From Sorangium cellulosum (GTDB lineage: Bacteria; Myxococcota_A; Polyangia; Polyangiales; Polyangiaceae): a DNA stretch of 36,638 bases. Numbering within the stretch: position 1 is the first letter of the stretch; every line of letters begins with the position of its first letter. The stretch lies in assembly GCF_001589285.1 (NCBI RefSeq), contig NZ_JEMA01000505.1, positions 27,151 to 63,788 of the forward strand, written 5' to 3'. Both the position numbers and the translations under genes were made by a program. Positions 21,850 to 30,551 of this stretch are shown here, piece by piece. Below the pieces are notes generated by a model. That model worked only from the letters and a program-made list of their open reading frames with translations. It was not told the DNA's origin and did no database searches.

Positions 21850-23604
21850 TCACGAGGGCGTCGCGCGGAAGCGCCGCACCCGCGCCGAGCCGGGGCCGCC
21901 GTCCTGGGTCGACAGGCCGAGCGCCGTGCGCGCGGGCGCGTGCAGGCGCTGGAGGACGCGATCGAGCAGGCGGAGCGCGCCGTCGCTCATCTTCACGCCG
22001 CGCGGCGAGCGGTAGCCGAACGCGACGCCGTCCACGACCTTGTAGGCGTTCTCCGTGGGCGAGGCGGGGCGCATCTCGACGACCAGCGCGCCGTCGCGCG
22101 TCTTCATGATGACGACGATCTCGCCCGGGCGCGCCGAGGCCTCGACGAACGTCCAGCCGCCGGAGGTCGCCTCCTTGATCCCGAGCTCGAGCACGCGCTG
22201 CAGGTCCTGCCCCGCCGGCGCGAGCGTCGTCGCGCCCTCCACCCGGATCTCCCCGCCTGGCGGGACCACGCCGCTCCCGAGCGGCATCGCCGGCCGCCGC
22301 ATCTCGCGCGGTCCGGGGAACGACCACATGTCCGGCGTGATCTCCCCGCCCTCGCGGTACGCCATCTCGATGAGGCGGCTGCGCTCGCGGGACAGCGCGT
22401 CCTCGGACCAGCCGAGGCAGGAGCGCATCATCAGCGTGAACGGGTCGAAGCGGAGCTCGAACGACGCGGGCGCGCGGGTCATGAGGTCGTCCGGGAGGAC
22501 GAGGCTGTGCAGGATGCGGACCTTGCACGGGAGCTCGCGCGCGCGCTCGAGCGTGCGCCGGAACGTGACGGGACCGTCGCCCGGGAGGCCGAGGAGGATG
22601 TCCACCTCGATGTCCGTGAACGTCGAGAGCTCCTCGATCACCTTCGCGAACTTCGACTCGCGGAAGGGGCGCTGCGTGCCGTCGCCGGTGTCCTTGGTGA
22701 GCGGCGGCAGCCGCGCGCCGAGGGACACGCGCGCGACGCCGCGGAGGAACTCCAGGTGCTCGTCGTGCGCGTGCTCCGGATCGATCGACGCCATCAGCGC
22801 CGCCTGCTTGAAGAAGCCGACCTGCTTCTCCGCGGCCACGAGGTTCCGGAACGCCTCCGCGTTCAGGTTGAGCGGGGCGTCCACGATCTGCACGCCCGGG
22901 GCGCCCGCGGCGAGCAGCGCGCTCAGCTCCTCGACGAGGTAGGCCTCCGAGAAGACGCCGGCGCCGGCGTCGCCCGTCGAGACGCCGCAGGTCGGGCAGC
23001 TCATGACGCCGCCGCGGCTGAGCTCGAGCGGGACGATGCGATCGGTCGGGAGCAGCTTCATCCGGATCGGCGACGGGAGCTCGTCGGGCGCCACGTGGGG
23101 CGCTTCGCCCGTCGAGACCCAGCCATCGGCCGTGGGAACGTGCAGCCCCGGCACGCCGCGCAGCGCCTCGGGGGAGCGATCGCTCAGGCGGACGATGTTC
23201 CGGAACGTGAGATCGTTGCCGTGCACGAGGGCGTCGATGCTGGCGGCGGCGTCGCGCCAGGGCGCGAGCGCGAACAGCGCGGGGCGCGCGAGGGGGCCGC
23301 AGAGGACGATCGTGCGCCCTGGCCGGTTGCGCTGCAGGTGGCGCGCGACCTCGATGAACGTGGGGAAGGACCAGACGTGCGCGGCGAGGCCGACCACGTC
23401 GGCGTCCACGGTCTCGACCTCGGCGACCCACGCGTCGAGATCCCTCGTCTGCGCTTCGATCACCTGGATCGGTACGCCGGCGAGCTCCGGATCGGCGAGC
23501 AATGAGGCTTCGACACGACGGATTCCATGGCTGAACGGCGCTCCCCCTCCGTCCGGCATGGTTGGCTCCATCGCGAGTAGCGCGACGCGGCGTTCGCCAG
23601 GCAT
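21850..23604 (-). CDS. B12-binding / radical-SAM-like protein with incomplete cluster motif
   Basis: 584-aa product. Residues ~35-125 look like a cobalamin-binding Rossmann domain (DADVVGLAAHVWSFPTFIE, then PGRTIVLCGP). The region from ~190 resembles a radical-SAM TIM barrel: ELSRGG, GVQIVDAPLNLNAEAFRNLV and DIEVDILLGLPGDGPVTFRRTLERA are the expected strand motifs. The CX3CX2C cluster motif is incomplete: it reads G199-x3-C203-x2-C206, so the first Cys is Gly and normal [4Fe-4S] ligation would be missing a ligand. The C-terminal ~150 residues are an extra domain. It may be a non-catalytic paralogue or use another ligand. The frame extends upstream, but ATG 23604 (MPGERRVALLAMEP) starts the conserved part. 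Convergent with the adenylate cyclase. Confidence 0.78.
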   Translation of the reverse strand: MPGERRVALLAMEPTMPDGGGAPFSHGIRRVEASLLADPELAGVPIQVIEAQTRDLDAWVAEVETVDADVVGLAAHVWSFPTFIEVARHLQRNRPGRTIVLCGPLARPALFALAPWRDAAASIDALVHGNDLTFRNIVRLSDRSPEALRGVPGLHVPTADGWVSTGEAPHVAPDELPSPIRMKLLPTDRIVPLELSRGGVMSCPTCGVSTGDAGAGVFSEAYLVEELSALLAAGAPGVQIVDAPLNLNAEAFRNLVAAEKQVGFFKQAALMASIDPEHAHDEHLEFLRGVARVSLGARLPPLTKDTGDGTQRPFRESKFAKVIEELSTFTDIEVDILLGLPGDGPVTFRRTLERARELPCKVRILHSLVLPDDLMTRAPASFELRFDPFTLMMRSCLGWSEDALSRERSRLIEMAYREGGEITPDMWSFPGPREMRRPAMPLGSGVVPPGGEIRVEGATTLAPAGQDLQRVLELGIKEATSGGWTFVEASARPGEIVVIMKTRDGALVVEMRPASPTENAYKVVDGVAFGYRSPRGVKMSDGALRLLDRVLQRLHAPARTALGLSTQDGGPGSARVRRFRATPS

Positions 23605-24009
23605 CCATGGGAGTCTACCAGGGTGTCTCCCCTGTCGGGGAGTCCGTTCGCGCTCTCTATTTGCTCGCGCTTCCCGTCCGCCCTCCTTGCATCCGGAGCG
23701 CGATCGGGCTTTCATACTGCCAGGGGCGGGAGCGGGGAAAAGGGACGTGCCGGACCGGCGGAAGCGGCGGTCTGCCTCGCTGCGCGCTTCGTCGGCCATG
23801 GTCGACGTGGCGCGCCGCGGCGAGCGCTCCGGCGCGCGCGGATCGGCTCGCCCGGGTGATCGTCACGCCGGGCGCATGATCGAGGTTGCCCGCGCTGTGC
23901 CGGTCGCTGGCGGGGCGCGCGTCGCATCGGCGTCGCTCCTCCCGGCATGGGAGAGAGCGGCGCGCCGTCCTGGGAACGGCGCTGCTGCCAAGGAGGGGCG
24001 AGGGGAGCC
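23605..24009. other. Intergenic region upstream of radical-SAM-like and receiver genes
   Basis: 405 nt of divergent intergenic sequence. TTGCAT (23686-23691) and CATACT some 20 bases on are the only promoter-like hexamers I noticed on the plus strand, with non-ideal spacing. No gene with recognisable features. Confidence 0.4.
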
Positions 24010-24396
24010 ATGCCTGGCAAGCACGTGATCCTGGTTGCAGAGGACGACGTTGACACTGCGGCGATGCTGGAGGAGCTCCTGACGCTGGAAGGGTACGAGG
24101 TCGAGATGACCGCGACAGCGCGCGCGGCGCTGGACGCGCTCGCGGACCGGCGCTTTCACGCGGTCCTGCTCGACCTGACCATGCCGGGCATGACCACGGA
24201 CCGGTTCGTCGCCGAGCTCGCGCAGCTCGGCACGCCCTCTCCGCTCATGATCTTCTCGGCCCGCCTGCCGCACGAGATGCAGGCGATCGCCGAGCGGCTG
24301 AATGCGGCCGCGCTCATCCCGAAGCCGGTGGACATCGATGTGCTGCTGAGCACCCTCGCGCGGGTGGTGCTCGCCGCCAGGGGCGAGCGGGGTTGA
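24010..24396 (+). CDS. Single-domain response regulator (receiver only)
   Basis: 128-aa CheY-like receiver without an output domain. The acidic pocket is E11-D12-D13, the phospho-acceptor is D55 in LLDLTMPGM, S83 takes the switch Ser/Thr place and K105 (IPKP) is the conserved Lys. It should be phosphorylated by a histidine kinase and act by protein contact. No kinase is adjacent, so the partner is elsewhere. The start has GGGGAG four bases upstream. It lies 0.5 kb from another stand-alone receiver, and the two differ enough not to be a recent duplication. Confidence 0.92.
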   Translation: MPGKHVILVAEDDVDTAAMLEELLTLEGYEVEMTATARAALDALADRRFHAVLLDLTMPGMTTDRFVAELAQLGTPSPLMIFSARLPHEMQAIAERLNAAALIPKPVDIDVLLSTLARVVLAARGERG

Positions 24397-24878
24397 CGTT
24401 GCCCGGTCGAGCCGCGGCGCCCGGAGTGCCCTTCCGGCGAGCGCCGCGCTGCTGCGCTCCAGCGCGACGGTGGTACGATCACAGGGCATGACGTGGTGAG
24501 CGCGGCCGCGCCGCGCCATGCTCACCCTGGCTGGCCGCAGATCGAAGAGAGCGGCTTCGCTGGAGCGCTCCCCTGCTGTAACATCGGGCTCGCTGCCGAC
24601 GACCGACCACCGCGATGCGTATGCCCGAATTCCTCCTGCGAGCGCCGTCCGGCTCGAACGTCTCCGCCCCCCGCGCGTGTCCGGGGCGTCGGCGGCGCGC
24701 TGGTGACGCCGCACGAGCGGGCGCCGCTCCGACACGCCTTCGCGCCCATCACCGCAGAGAGACCTCCATGCGCCTCCTTCCTCGAAGAACGAGCTCGATC
24801 AAGCAGCCCCCGAGCAGGGATTCAGGGCTTTCCCTGTTTCGCCGTGACGTCAGGCTTTCGCATAGTGGTTGATGCACC
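24397..24878 (+). other. Intergenic region between two receiver genes
   Basis: 482 nt. Open frames exist but are Pro/Arg/Cys-rich and without domain features. CAGGGA (24815-24820) and TCCCTG (24831-24836) form a 6-bp stem with a 10-nt loop, followed by TTTC; it could be a weak terminator or a leader structure for the second receiver gene. No other structure seen. Confidence 0.45.
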
Positions 24879-25250
24879 GTGCCTGCAACTCCCTTGAAGA
24901 GGATCCTCGTTGTCGATGATGATCCGGATATTCGAGAGACCCTCGCCGAGCTCCTGCAGGAGGAGGGGTACGCCGTGTCCTCGGCCGCCCACGGCGGCGA
25001 GGCGCTCTGCGCGCTTCGAACGGATCCGAGGCCTGATCTCATCCTGCTTGACCTCATGATGCCCATCATGGATGGCTGGCAGTTCAGGGCAGAGCAGAAG
25101 AAAGACCCGGATCTCGCCTCGATCCCGGTGGTGATCATCTCGGCGACGGGGCGCGACGAGTTCGTGTCCTCGCTCGGCGCGGCGCAGTTCCTGAAGAAGC
25201 CGATCAACCTCGAACAGCTCCTCGCCGCGGTCGAACAGCACTGCCGGTGA
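24879..25250 (+). CDS. Single-domain response regulator (receiver only)
   Basis: 123-aa CheY-like receiver. The acidic triad is D13-D14-D15, with phospho-acceptor D58 in LLDLMMPIMDGW, T90 in ISAT and K107 in FLKKP; the fold is complete. GTG 24879 is taken as start (PATPLKRILVVDDD); a TTG three codons in is a possible alternative. No output domain, so it probably relays phosphate or binds a partner. It lies 7 nt before a gamma-glutamylcyclotransferase-like gene in the same direction, so those two may be cotranscribed. Confidence 0.9.
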   Translation: MPATPLKRILVVDDDPDIRETLAELLQEEGYAVSSAAHGGEALCALRTDPRPDLILLDLMMPIMDGWQFRAEQKKDPDLASIPVVIISATGRDEFVSSLGAAQFLKKPINLEQLLAAVEQHCR

Positions 25251-25257
25251 CGGGGCA

Positions 25258-25614
25258 ATGCGGCTGTTCGTCTATGGCACGTTGATGCGCGGCGAGCGCT
25301 CGCACGAGCTGCTCGGGCGCGCTCGCTGCCTCGGGCCCGCCTGCACGGCCCGATCGTTCGAGCTCGTCGATCTCGGCGCCTATCCGGCGCTCGTGCGCGG
25401 GGGCTCGACCGCGGTCCTCGGTGAGCTCTATGAGCCTGACCCGGAGACGCTCGCCTCGCTCGACCTCTACGAGGGGTGCCCCGACCTCTTCCAGCGGGCG
25501 CCGATCGAGCTCGACGGAGGCGCGCTGTGCGAGGCGTACCTGATGCACGAGAGCCAGGCGCGCGGGTGTCCTCGGATCGCCTCCGGGGACTGGCGGACGC
25601 GGCAGCAGCGATGA
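25258..25614 (+). CDS. Gamma-glutamylcyclotransferase-like (AIG2/GGACT-type) protein
   Basis: 118-aa protein. It opens with MRLFVYGTLMRGE, the YGTL motif that binds the glutamyl group in this fold, and has the putative catalytic Glu at E72 in LDLYEGCPD. PALVRGGSTAVLGELYE matches the conserved central strands. Proteins of this family cyclise gamma-glutamyl amines to 5-oxoproline and free amine; small bacterial members (YtfP-like) are mostly of unknown substrate. It follows the receiver gene by 7 nt and ends 5 nt before the convergent CheB/CheR gene. Confidence 0.88.
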   Translation: MRLFVYGTLMRGERSHELLGRARCLGPACTARSFELVDLGAYPALVRGGSTAVLGELYEPDPETLASLDLYEGCPDLFQRAPIELDGGALCEAYLMHESQARGCPRIASGDWRTRQQR

Positions 25615-25619
25615 GCGCG

Positions 25620-28600
25620 TCAGTCGGCGCCGGCGCGGCGCGCTGGACGTAGCCCCGGAGGCGCGGCGTCGTCCTTCTCAACGCCCGTCCTGTCCTCGAC
25701 GACGAGCAGCAGGGCCGGGAGCTCGCCCTCGTCGGCCTGGAGCCGAAAGGCAGAGATCGACAGCGTCTTTCGCCCCACGCGCGCGAGCACGGCCTCGAAG
25801 CGGAAGTCGATCAGCGAGGCGCTGCGGTGGAGCACGTCCCGGAGCCGCTGCTCGATCTGCGGGGTGTTCCAGCCCGCGTCGATGGCCGAGATCGGCAGCC
25901 CCTCGAGGTCCCCGAGCGAGATCATGAACATGTCGCAGTAGCGTCGGGTGGCCGTTCGGATCCGGAGCTCGCCATCGAGCAGGAGGAACGGGTGGCGCAG
26001 GACCTCGAAGACGGCGGAGATGCGGCCGCGCGCGCCGGCGATCTCGCGCGCGGCGCGCCTCAGCGCGTCGCCCTCCAGCCAGCAGATCACCGCGCCGTCG
26101 ACCTCGTTTCCGGCGGTCGGGGAGGGGCGCACCCGCATCACGTAGGAGCGGCCGTCGCGATCCTCGACCTGTCGCTCGACGGTGCTCCTCGTGGCGAGCG
26201 CCTCGGCGACGATCGGCGCGATGTCGGCCCAGCCCCTCGGCTTCACGTCGAGGATGGACCTGCCCACGTCGCTCGCGGCGAGGCCGAGCAGCCTGTCCGC
26301 CGCGCCGGTGAAGCGGCGGATCCTGAGGTCCGCGTCGACCATCACCATCGGGATGTTGACGCTGGCGAGGAGGTCCCGCAGGTCGTCGTTCGCGAAGCCG
26401 AGCGTGACGTTGCTGCTGTGGAGCTCCTCGTTGATGGTCGCCAGCTCCTGGTTCGCCGATCGGAGCTCCTCCCGGGAGGCCTCGAGCGCGTCGTTCATCC
26501 TGTGCAGCTCGTCGTTGCTCGCGAAGAGCTCCTCGTTCGTCGCCTCGAGCTCATCGATGATCGACTGGAGGTACTCCCTCGTGGTGACGAGCTCCCTCCG
26601 GAGCTGGACGATCTCCAGGTCCTTCTGGGGGGCGCCCTGGGGCGGGTCGCTGCCCGCGTCGAGCCTAGCCGCGCCCGAGTCGGAGAAGACGACGAGGAAG
26701 CAGCGCCCCTGAGGGAGCCGCACCTTGAGCGGCCACACCTCGATGTCGACGTACCGGAGCTTCTCTCCCAGCCTGACCTTGATCTGCTCCTTCCGCGCCA
26801 TCGTCCACGAGCTCATCGCCGCGTCGATGGCGGCCCGGAGGCCGAGCAGGAGCCCTTCCCGGGCCATCTTGAAGAGGTGCAGGCTGGCGTCGCCCGGCGC
26901 CGGCTCGAGGTAGGGCCCGGTCTTGCCCCGGAACTGGACGATCTGCATGTCCTCGTCGACCACAACGCCGGCAGGGGCGTAGTGCGTCATGACGATGGCG
27001 TCCGCCTCGCTGCGCACCGCGTCCATGCCGAGCCCCTCGGAATACCGCTGCTTCTCCGCCATGGGCGCGGGAGCGCTCGGCTGGGCGGGCGCGGCGAGCC
27101 CGAGCGAGTAGGCCGCGTCGGGCGCGGCGCGCTTGCAGAAGATCCTGTGGGTCCTGTCCACGATCCCGAACAGGTCGGGCACCGTGCTGATGCTCTCGGA
27201 CGAGCCGAGGAGCAGGAAGCCCGTCGGCTTGAGGGCGTGGTGGAACGTGTGCAGCAGCCGGCGCTGCAAGCTCGGCTCCAGGTAGATCATCAGGTTGCGG
27301 CAGCTGATCAGATCGAGCTTCGAGAGGGGCGGGGCGGTCGTGGCGTCGTGGCGCGAGAAGACGCAGAGATCGCGGACCGATCTGTTGACCTGGAAGCCGC
27401 CTTGCACCCGGACGAAGAAGCGGCGCAGCCGGCTGGGCGAGACGTCGACCGACAGGCCCTCGACGTAGATCCCGGCCCGCGCTTGCTCGATGGCGGCCTC
27501 GCTCAGGTCGGTGCCGAAGATCTGGACGGCGCTGTCGCTCGCGTCGGCTTCGAGGAACTCGAGCAGCGAGATCGCGAGCGAGTAGACCTCCTCGCCCGTC
27601 GAGCACCCCGGCACCCAGACGCGAACAGGGGAGTCGTGCGGCCTGTTGTGCATGAGCACCGGGAGCACATGGGTCTTCAGCGCGGCGAACGCCCCCGGAT
27701 CGCGGAAGAACGTCGTGACCTTGATCAGGAGATCCTGGTAGAGCGCCTCGATCTCGCCCGGGTGCGCCTGCACGTGATCCAGGTACTCCTGGAGGCTCCC
27801 GATCCTGTGGAGCGTCATCCGCCGCTGGATGCGGCGCTTCAGCGTGTTCTTCTTGTAGTGGCTGAAATCCACGCCCACTGTCGCGTGCAGCAACCTGAAG
27901 AGCTTGCCGAGGACCGGGTCGACGCCGAGGGACGGGCCCTGCGTGAGCCACGGCGCGAGCGCGTGTCCGGGGCGGCCCATCCTCACGAGCTCCGCCGCGA
28001 TCTCCTCGACGCCGAGGATGAAATCGATGCCCCCGGCGGCGATGGCGTTGCGCGGGAGCGCCGGTCGGTCGGCCGTGCGTGGGTCCTCCGCGAACGTGAC
28101 CCCGCCCTCTGCCTTCACGTCCTTCATGCCGACGGCACCGTCGCTCCCGGCGCCGGATAGCGCGACGGCGACTGCGCTCGAGCCCAGCTCGCTCGCGAGC
28201 GAGCGCAGGAAGATGTCTGCGGGGCTCGGGCCGCCGTCGCCCCTCGGCGCGACCTCGACGGTCACGCCGTCCAGCGTCGCTCGCGCGTCCGGCGGGAGGA
28301 CCTGGACGTAACCAGGCATGAGCCTCGTCCCGGATCGAAGCTCGGCCACGGGGAGCGGGCTGCTCTGCATGGCGAGCTCGAGGAGCGGCGTCTCCCCGGG
28401 ATCCGCGTTGTAGATCAGCACGAGGGAGAGCCACGTATCTCGGCTCGGCAGCCGCCGGAGGAGCTCCGCGACGGCGCCGCGCCCACCGGCCGCTGCGACG
28501 ACGCCGACGACGAGACAGCGCTGCTCACCCCCGGGGTGCTGCTCGCCCGCTCTGGACGACGCGCCGGCGCCCCGGGACGGCTCGAGCGCGCGCCTCGGCG

Positions 28601-28685
28601 CGGCCGCCCTGCCCGGCGGGTGCGCGGCGTCGCTCTGGGCCGTTGCCCTGAGTTGCGTCCGGCGTGACTTCTTGTGTTCGGGCAT
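25620..28685 (-). CDS. CheB-CheR-coiled-coil-PAS-PAS signalling protein with inactive-looking CheB domain
   Basis: 1021-aa product. A charged N-terminal tail is followed by a CheB-like methylesterase domain (~55-235), in which the catalytic Ser of GASAGG is Ala (A65, in GVVAAAGG) and the His of QHL is Asn (N93); only the Asp of LSGAGSDG (D182) remains. Next is a CheR methyltransferase (~255-520) with an intact SAM site VWVPGCSTGEE (356-366) and SCRNLMIYL (461-469), a further region to ~690, a coiled coil (~690-775) with ELEATNEELFASNDEL-type repeats, and two PAS domains (~775-870 and 885-1000). No histidine kinase follows. It likely methylates glutamates in receptors or regulators in response to PAS ligands. 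ATG 28685 is chosen; AAGGAG lies rather far upstream. Confidence 0.88.
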   Translation of the reverse strand: MPEHKKSRRTQLRATAQSDAAHPPGRAAAPRRALEPSRGAGASSRAGEQHPGGEQRCLVVGVVAAAGGRGAVAELLRRLPSRDTWLSLVLIYNADPGETPLLELAMQSSPLPVAELRSGTRLMPGYVQVLPPDARATLDGVTVEVAPRGDGGPSPADIFLRSLASELGSSAVAVALSGAGSDGAVGMKDVKAEGGVTFAEDPRTADRPALPRNAIAAGGIDFILGVEEIAAELVRMGRPGHALAPWLTQGPSLGVDPVLGKLFRLLHATVGVDFSHYKKNTLKRRIQRRMTLHRIGSLQEYLDHVQAHPGEIEALYQDLLIKVTTFFRDPGAFAALKTHVLPVLMHNRPHDSPVRVWVPGCSTGEEVYSLAISLLEFLEADASDSAVQIFGTDLSEAAIEQARAGIYVEGLSVDVSPSRLRRFFVRVQGGFQVNRSVRDLCVFSRHDATTAPPLSKLDLISCRNLMIYLEPSLQRRLLHTFHHALKPTGFLLLGSSESISTVPDLFGIVDRTHRIFCKRAAPDAAYSLGLAAPAQPSAPAPMAEKQRYSEGLGMDAVRSEADAIVMTHYAPAGVVVDEDMQIVQFRGKTGPYLEPAPGDASLHLFKMAREGLLLGLRAAIDAAMSSWTMARKEQIKVRLGEKLRYVDIEVWPLKVRLPQGRCFLVVFSDSGAARLDAGSDPPQGAPQKDLEIVQLRRELVTTREYLQSIIDELEATNEELFASNDELHRMNDALEASREELRSANQELATINEELHSSNVTLGFANDDLRDLLASVNIPMVMVDADLRIRRFTGAADRLLGLAASDVGRSILDVKPRGWADIAPIVAEALATRSTVERQVEDRDGRSYVMRVRPSPTAGNEVDGAVICWLEGDALRRAAREIAGARGRISAVFEVLRHPFLLLDGELRIRTATRRYCDMFMISLGDLEGLPISAIDAGWNTPQIEQRLRDVLHRSASLIDFRFEAVLARVGRKTLSISAFRLQADEGELPALLLVVEDRTGVEKDDAAPPGLRPARRAGAD

Positions 28686-28908
28686 TGTGGCTGGAACGGT
28701 TGGCTCCTTCTCAGGCGCCTTGGAGCCGCAGGGGACTGATGGCGACGAAGCTATGGTTGCGGTGCGCGATCGGTCAACGGGGCGATCATCGGCTGTTCTC
28801 GTGCGCGCTGAGCGCTGGTCATAGCGTCCGACGGCCTCAACCACCTTTCATGAGGCCAGGAGGGCGCAGGGAGAGGCGCGGAGTGGCGGTGTGCGCACCT
28901 CGCTCCCG
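28686..28908 (-). promoter_or_regulatory. Region upstream of CheB/CheR gene
   Basis: 223 nt between the unknown 221-aa gene and the CheB/CheR gene on the same strand. It holds the 7-bp inverted repeat at 28833-28857 and the AAGGAG ribosome-site-like sequence near 28704-28709. A promoter for the large gene probably lies between them. Confidence 0.35.
28833..28857. terminator. Inverted repeat GGCCTCA/TGAGGCC
   Basis: GGCCTCA (28833-28839) and TGAGGCC (28851-28857) flank an 11-nt loop: a perfect 7-bp stem, 52 nt past the stop of the unknown 221-aa gene. It could be a terminator for that gene or an operator for the CheB/CheR gene. No T-run. Confidence 0.4.
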
Positions 28909-29574
28909 TCAGCTCGCGCCTTCGAGGCGCGCGAGGAGCCGTTCGAGCTGCTCCAGGATGTGCGTCGATTGCTCCGACACCGCACGGGCGGAGTCGCTGA
29001 TCCTGACCAGCGTCATCTCGTCCATCCTCCCGGTGGGCTGGAGTCTGCTCAGGGCTTCCAGCGCGGCGTCGTGGCGCGCTCGGGCGACCCGGGCTGCCGC
29101 CATCGCGCGGCGGAGGCGTGTGCGCGGGGGCTCCAGGCTCTCGATACTGGACCACCTCCTCTCTGTCCCGTCGCGCCGGTCTTCGCCGTCCGCGCGGGCC
29201 TCGTGAACGGCGGGCGCCGCGGGGGCCTCGTGCGCTTCGAGCAGCGCGGGCGCCTTGCCCCCTCGCAGCGCACGGACCGCCTCGCTCCCCGCGCGGTGCG
29301 CTCGCTCCCTGCGCGGGTCGTCCGCGCGAACTCGGATGCTGACGCTGATCTCCCGGTCCGCCGCCGGCTCCGGGCCGCCCTCCGATCGCCCCTCGTCGAC
29401 GATCTGCTTCGTCGCGTCGTTGACGAGGAACACCTGATCGGCGTCGTGGAACCGCTCTGCCCGCAGGGCCAGCAGCGCGGAGCGCGCCGCGTCGAGCGAG
29501 CGGATGTGCTTCATGAGCGCGAGCCGCCTGCCCCTGAAACGAACGTAGATGCTGTAGCTGATCTGGGGCGCCAT
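28909..29574 (-). CDS. Hypothetical protein, 221 aa
   Basis: I do not recognise a family. The first ~60 residues form a compact-looking domain (ISYSIYVRFRGRRLALMKHI, then AERFHDADQVFLVND), followed by a long charged, Glu/Arg/Ala-rich middle and a C-terminal helical part (~150-221) with heptad-like Leu spacing (TLVRISDSARAVSEQ, THILEQLERLLARLE) that could be a coiled coil. No signal peptide. ATG 29574 is supported by GAGG eight bases upstream. It lies between another unknown protein and the CheB/CheR protein, all on the minus strand, so it may belong to that signalling unit; this is inference. Confidence 0.65.
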   Translation of the reverse strand: MAPQISYSIYVRFRGRRLALMKHIRSLDAARSALLALRAERFHDADQVFLVNDATKQIVDEGRSEGGPEPAADREISVSIRVRADDPRRERAHRAGSEAVRALRGGKAPALLEAHEAPAAPAVHEARADGEDRRDGTERRWSSIESLEPPRTRLRRAMAAARVARARHDAALEALSRLQPTGRMDEMTLVRISDSARAVSEQSTHILEQLERLLARLEGAS

Positions 29575-29758
29575 CTGCTTCGCCTCGTGGGCCCGGTCGC
29601 GTCATGCCGTGGTCAGCGTTCCTCTGGAGCGATCAACCTTGAGGCTCGGCTCGCCCATGACGTCGGGTCGGAGCAGGCGGTTGACTTGCCGTCCTCGTTC
29701 CCGCGGATCCCTCGTCGAGCGCGCGTGGCGCGCAGCCTCGGCGCGTCCTGCTCTGGGC

Positions 29759-30142
29759 TCACGCCTCCGGCACCGTCGTCAGCAACACCAGGCTCCCGGC
29801 CGTCCGCTCGGCCGTCCTGCACGCGGTGCGCACGAGCTGCCACTCTGCCTTCACGAGCTCCGCCATGAGCGATCTGTCGTCACAGAGGGCTTTGCTCAGC
29901 GACTCCTCGGCGTCGTCCCCGAAGGAGAGCACGCGTATCGCGATGGCGAGCGCGAAGTCGTTGGTCAGCCGGACGCGCAGATCGACGTCCGGCGTGCAGA
30001 CGTGGAGCGCTTGCTCGTCGAGAGCGACCTCGATCCTCTCCGCGATCGACCGCTCGGCGTCAGCGCTCCACTGGATCGAGCGGCAGGTCCGCCGGAGCAG
30101 CTCCTGGAACAACCGTCTATCGCAACCCAACCGTGTGCTCAT
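29759..30142 (-). CDS. Hypothetical protein, 127 aa
   Basis: Not recognised. The 127-residue product is predicted soluble, with helices near both ends and a central beta-like segment (EQALHVCTPDVDLRVRLTND). It is not low-complexity, and codon use is GC3-rich but somewhat weaker than in neighbours. ATG 30142 is preceded by GAGGGG at suitable spacing. It is 184 nt upstream of the 221-aa unknown gene on the same strand. Confidence 0.6.
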   Translation of the reverse strand: MSTRLGCDRRLFQELLRRTCRSIQWSADAERSIAERIEVALDEQALHVCTPDVDLRVRLTNDFALAIAIRVLSFGDDAEESLSKALCDDRSLMAELVKAEWQLVRTACRTAERTAGSLVLLTTVPEA

Positions 30143-30551
30143 GCAGCCCCCTCGACAGCGCCCGTTCCCCGGCGGAGAGCCGCCCAGCGAGCGCCCGCCA
30201 TCGACCGGAGCGCGCGGCGGCCGGCGTGATGCGGCGGAACGATCAGACCGCCCCCCAAAGCTGCGCGCCTCCGGAGATCGCCCAAGCGGCTCCCTCCGCT
30301 CCCCGACCCCACCCCCTGGTTGTCCCGAAGCTGGAGTCCGTTGACAGCTAGCTGTACCTCAGATGGAGCCCGACCGGCCGCTAGGGTGATGAGGAATCGC
30401 GCATCAGGGAATTCCTGTACAAGGGCCCTCCTTCTGCGCCGGGCGCTCCAAGCCTCCCCCGGGAAGGTCCTGATTCCGCCAGCGCTGACCCGCCGACTGC
30501 GACTCGGCCCAGGGCCGCGGAGGCCGGCGCATGGACGCGCCGGCGCGCGCG
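30143..30551. other. Intergenic region upstream of unknown gene, downstream of TetR gene
   Basis: 409 nt. It contains the 12-bp palindrome at 30344-30355 overlapping a TTGACA hexamer, and a near-palindrome around GGGAATTCC (~30408-30420). No gene with recognisable features. Confidence 0.45.
30341..30355. promoter_or_regulatory. 12-bp palindrome ACAGCTAGCTGT overlapping a TTGACA box
   Basis: TTGACA (30341-30346) is a consensus -35 hexamer; the perfect palindrome 30344-30355 overlaps its last three bases. The -10 position 17 bases on reads TGGAGC, which is poor. It may be an operator site, but no plus-strand gene follows closely. Confidence 0.35.

Noticed and set aside
24493-24897. A 134-codon frame between the two receiver genes
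   Set aside because: Pro/Arg/Cys-rich, no domain, overlaps the start of the second receiver in another frame; codon bias is unlike the neighbours.
25827-28160. A 777-codon open frame on the plus strand opposite the CheB/CheR gene
   Set aside because: Composition is Asp/Glu/Arg/Val/Leu-rich without motifs, and the opposite strand encodes clear CheR and PAS domains.
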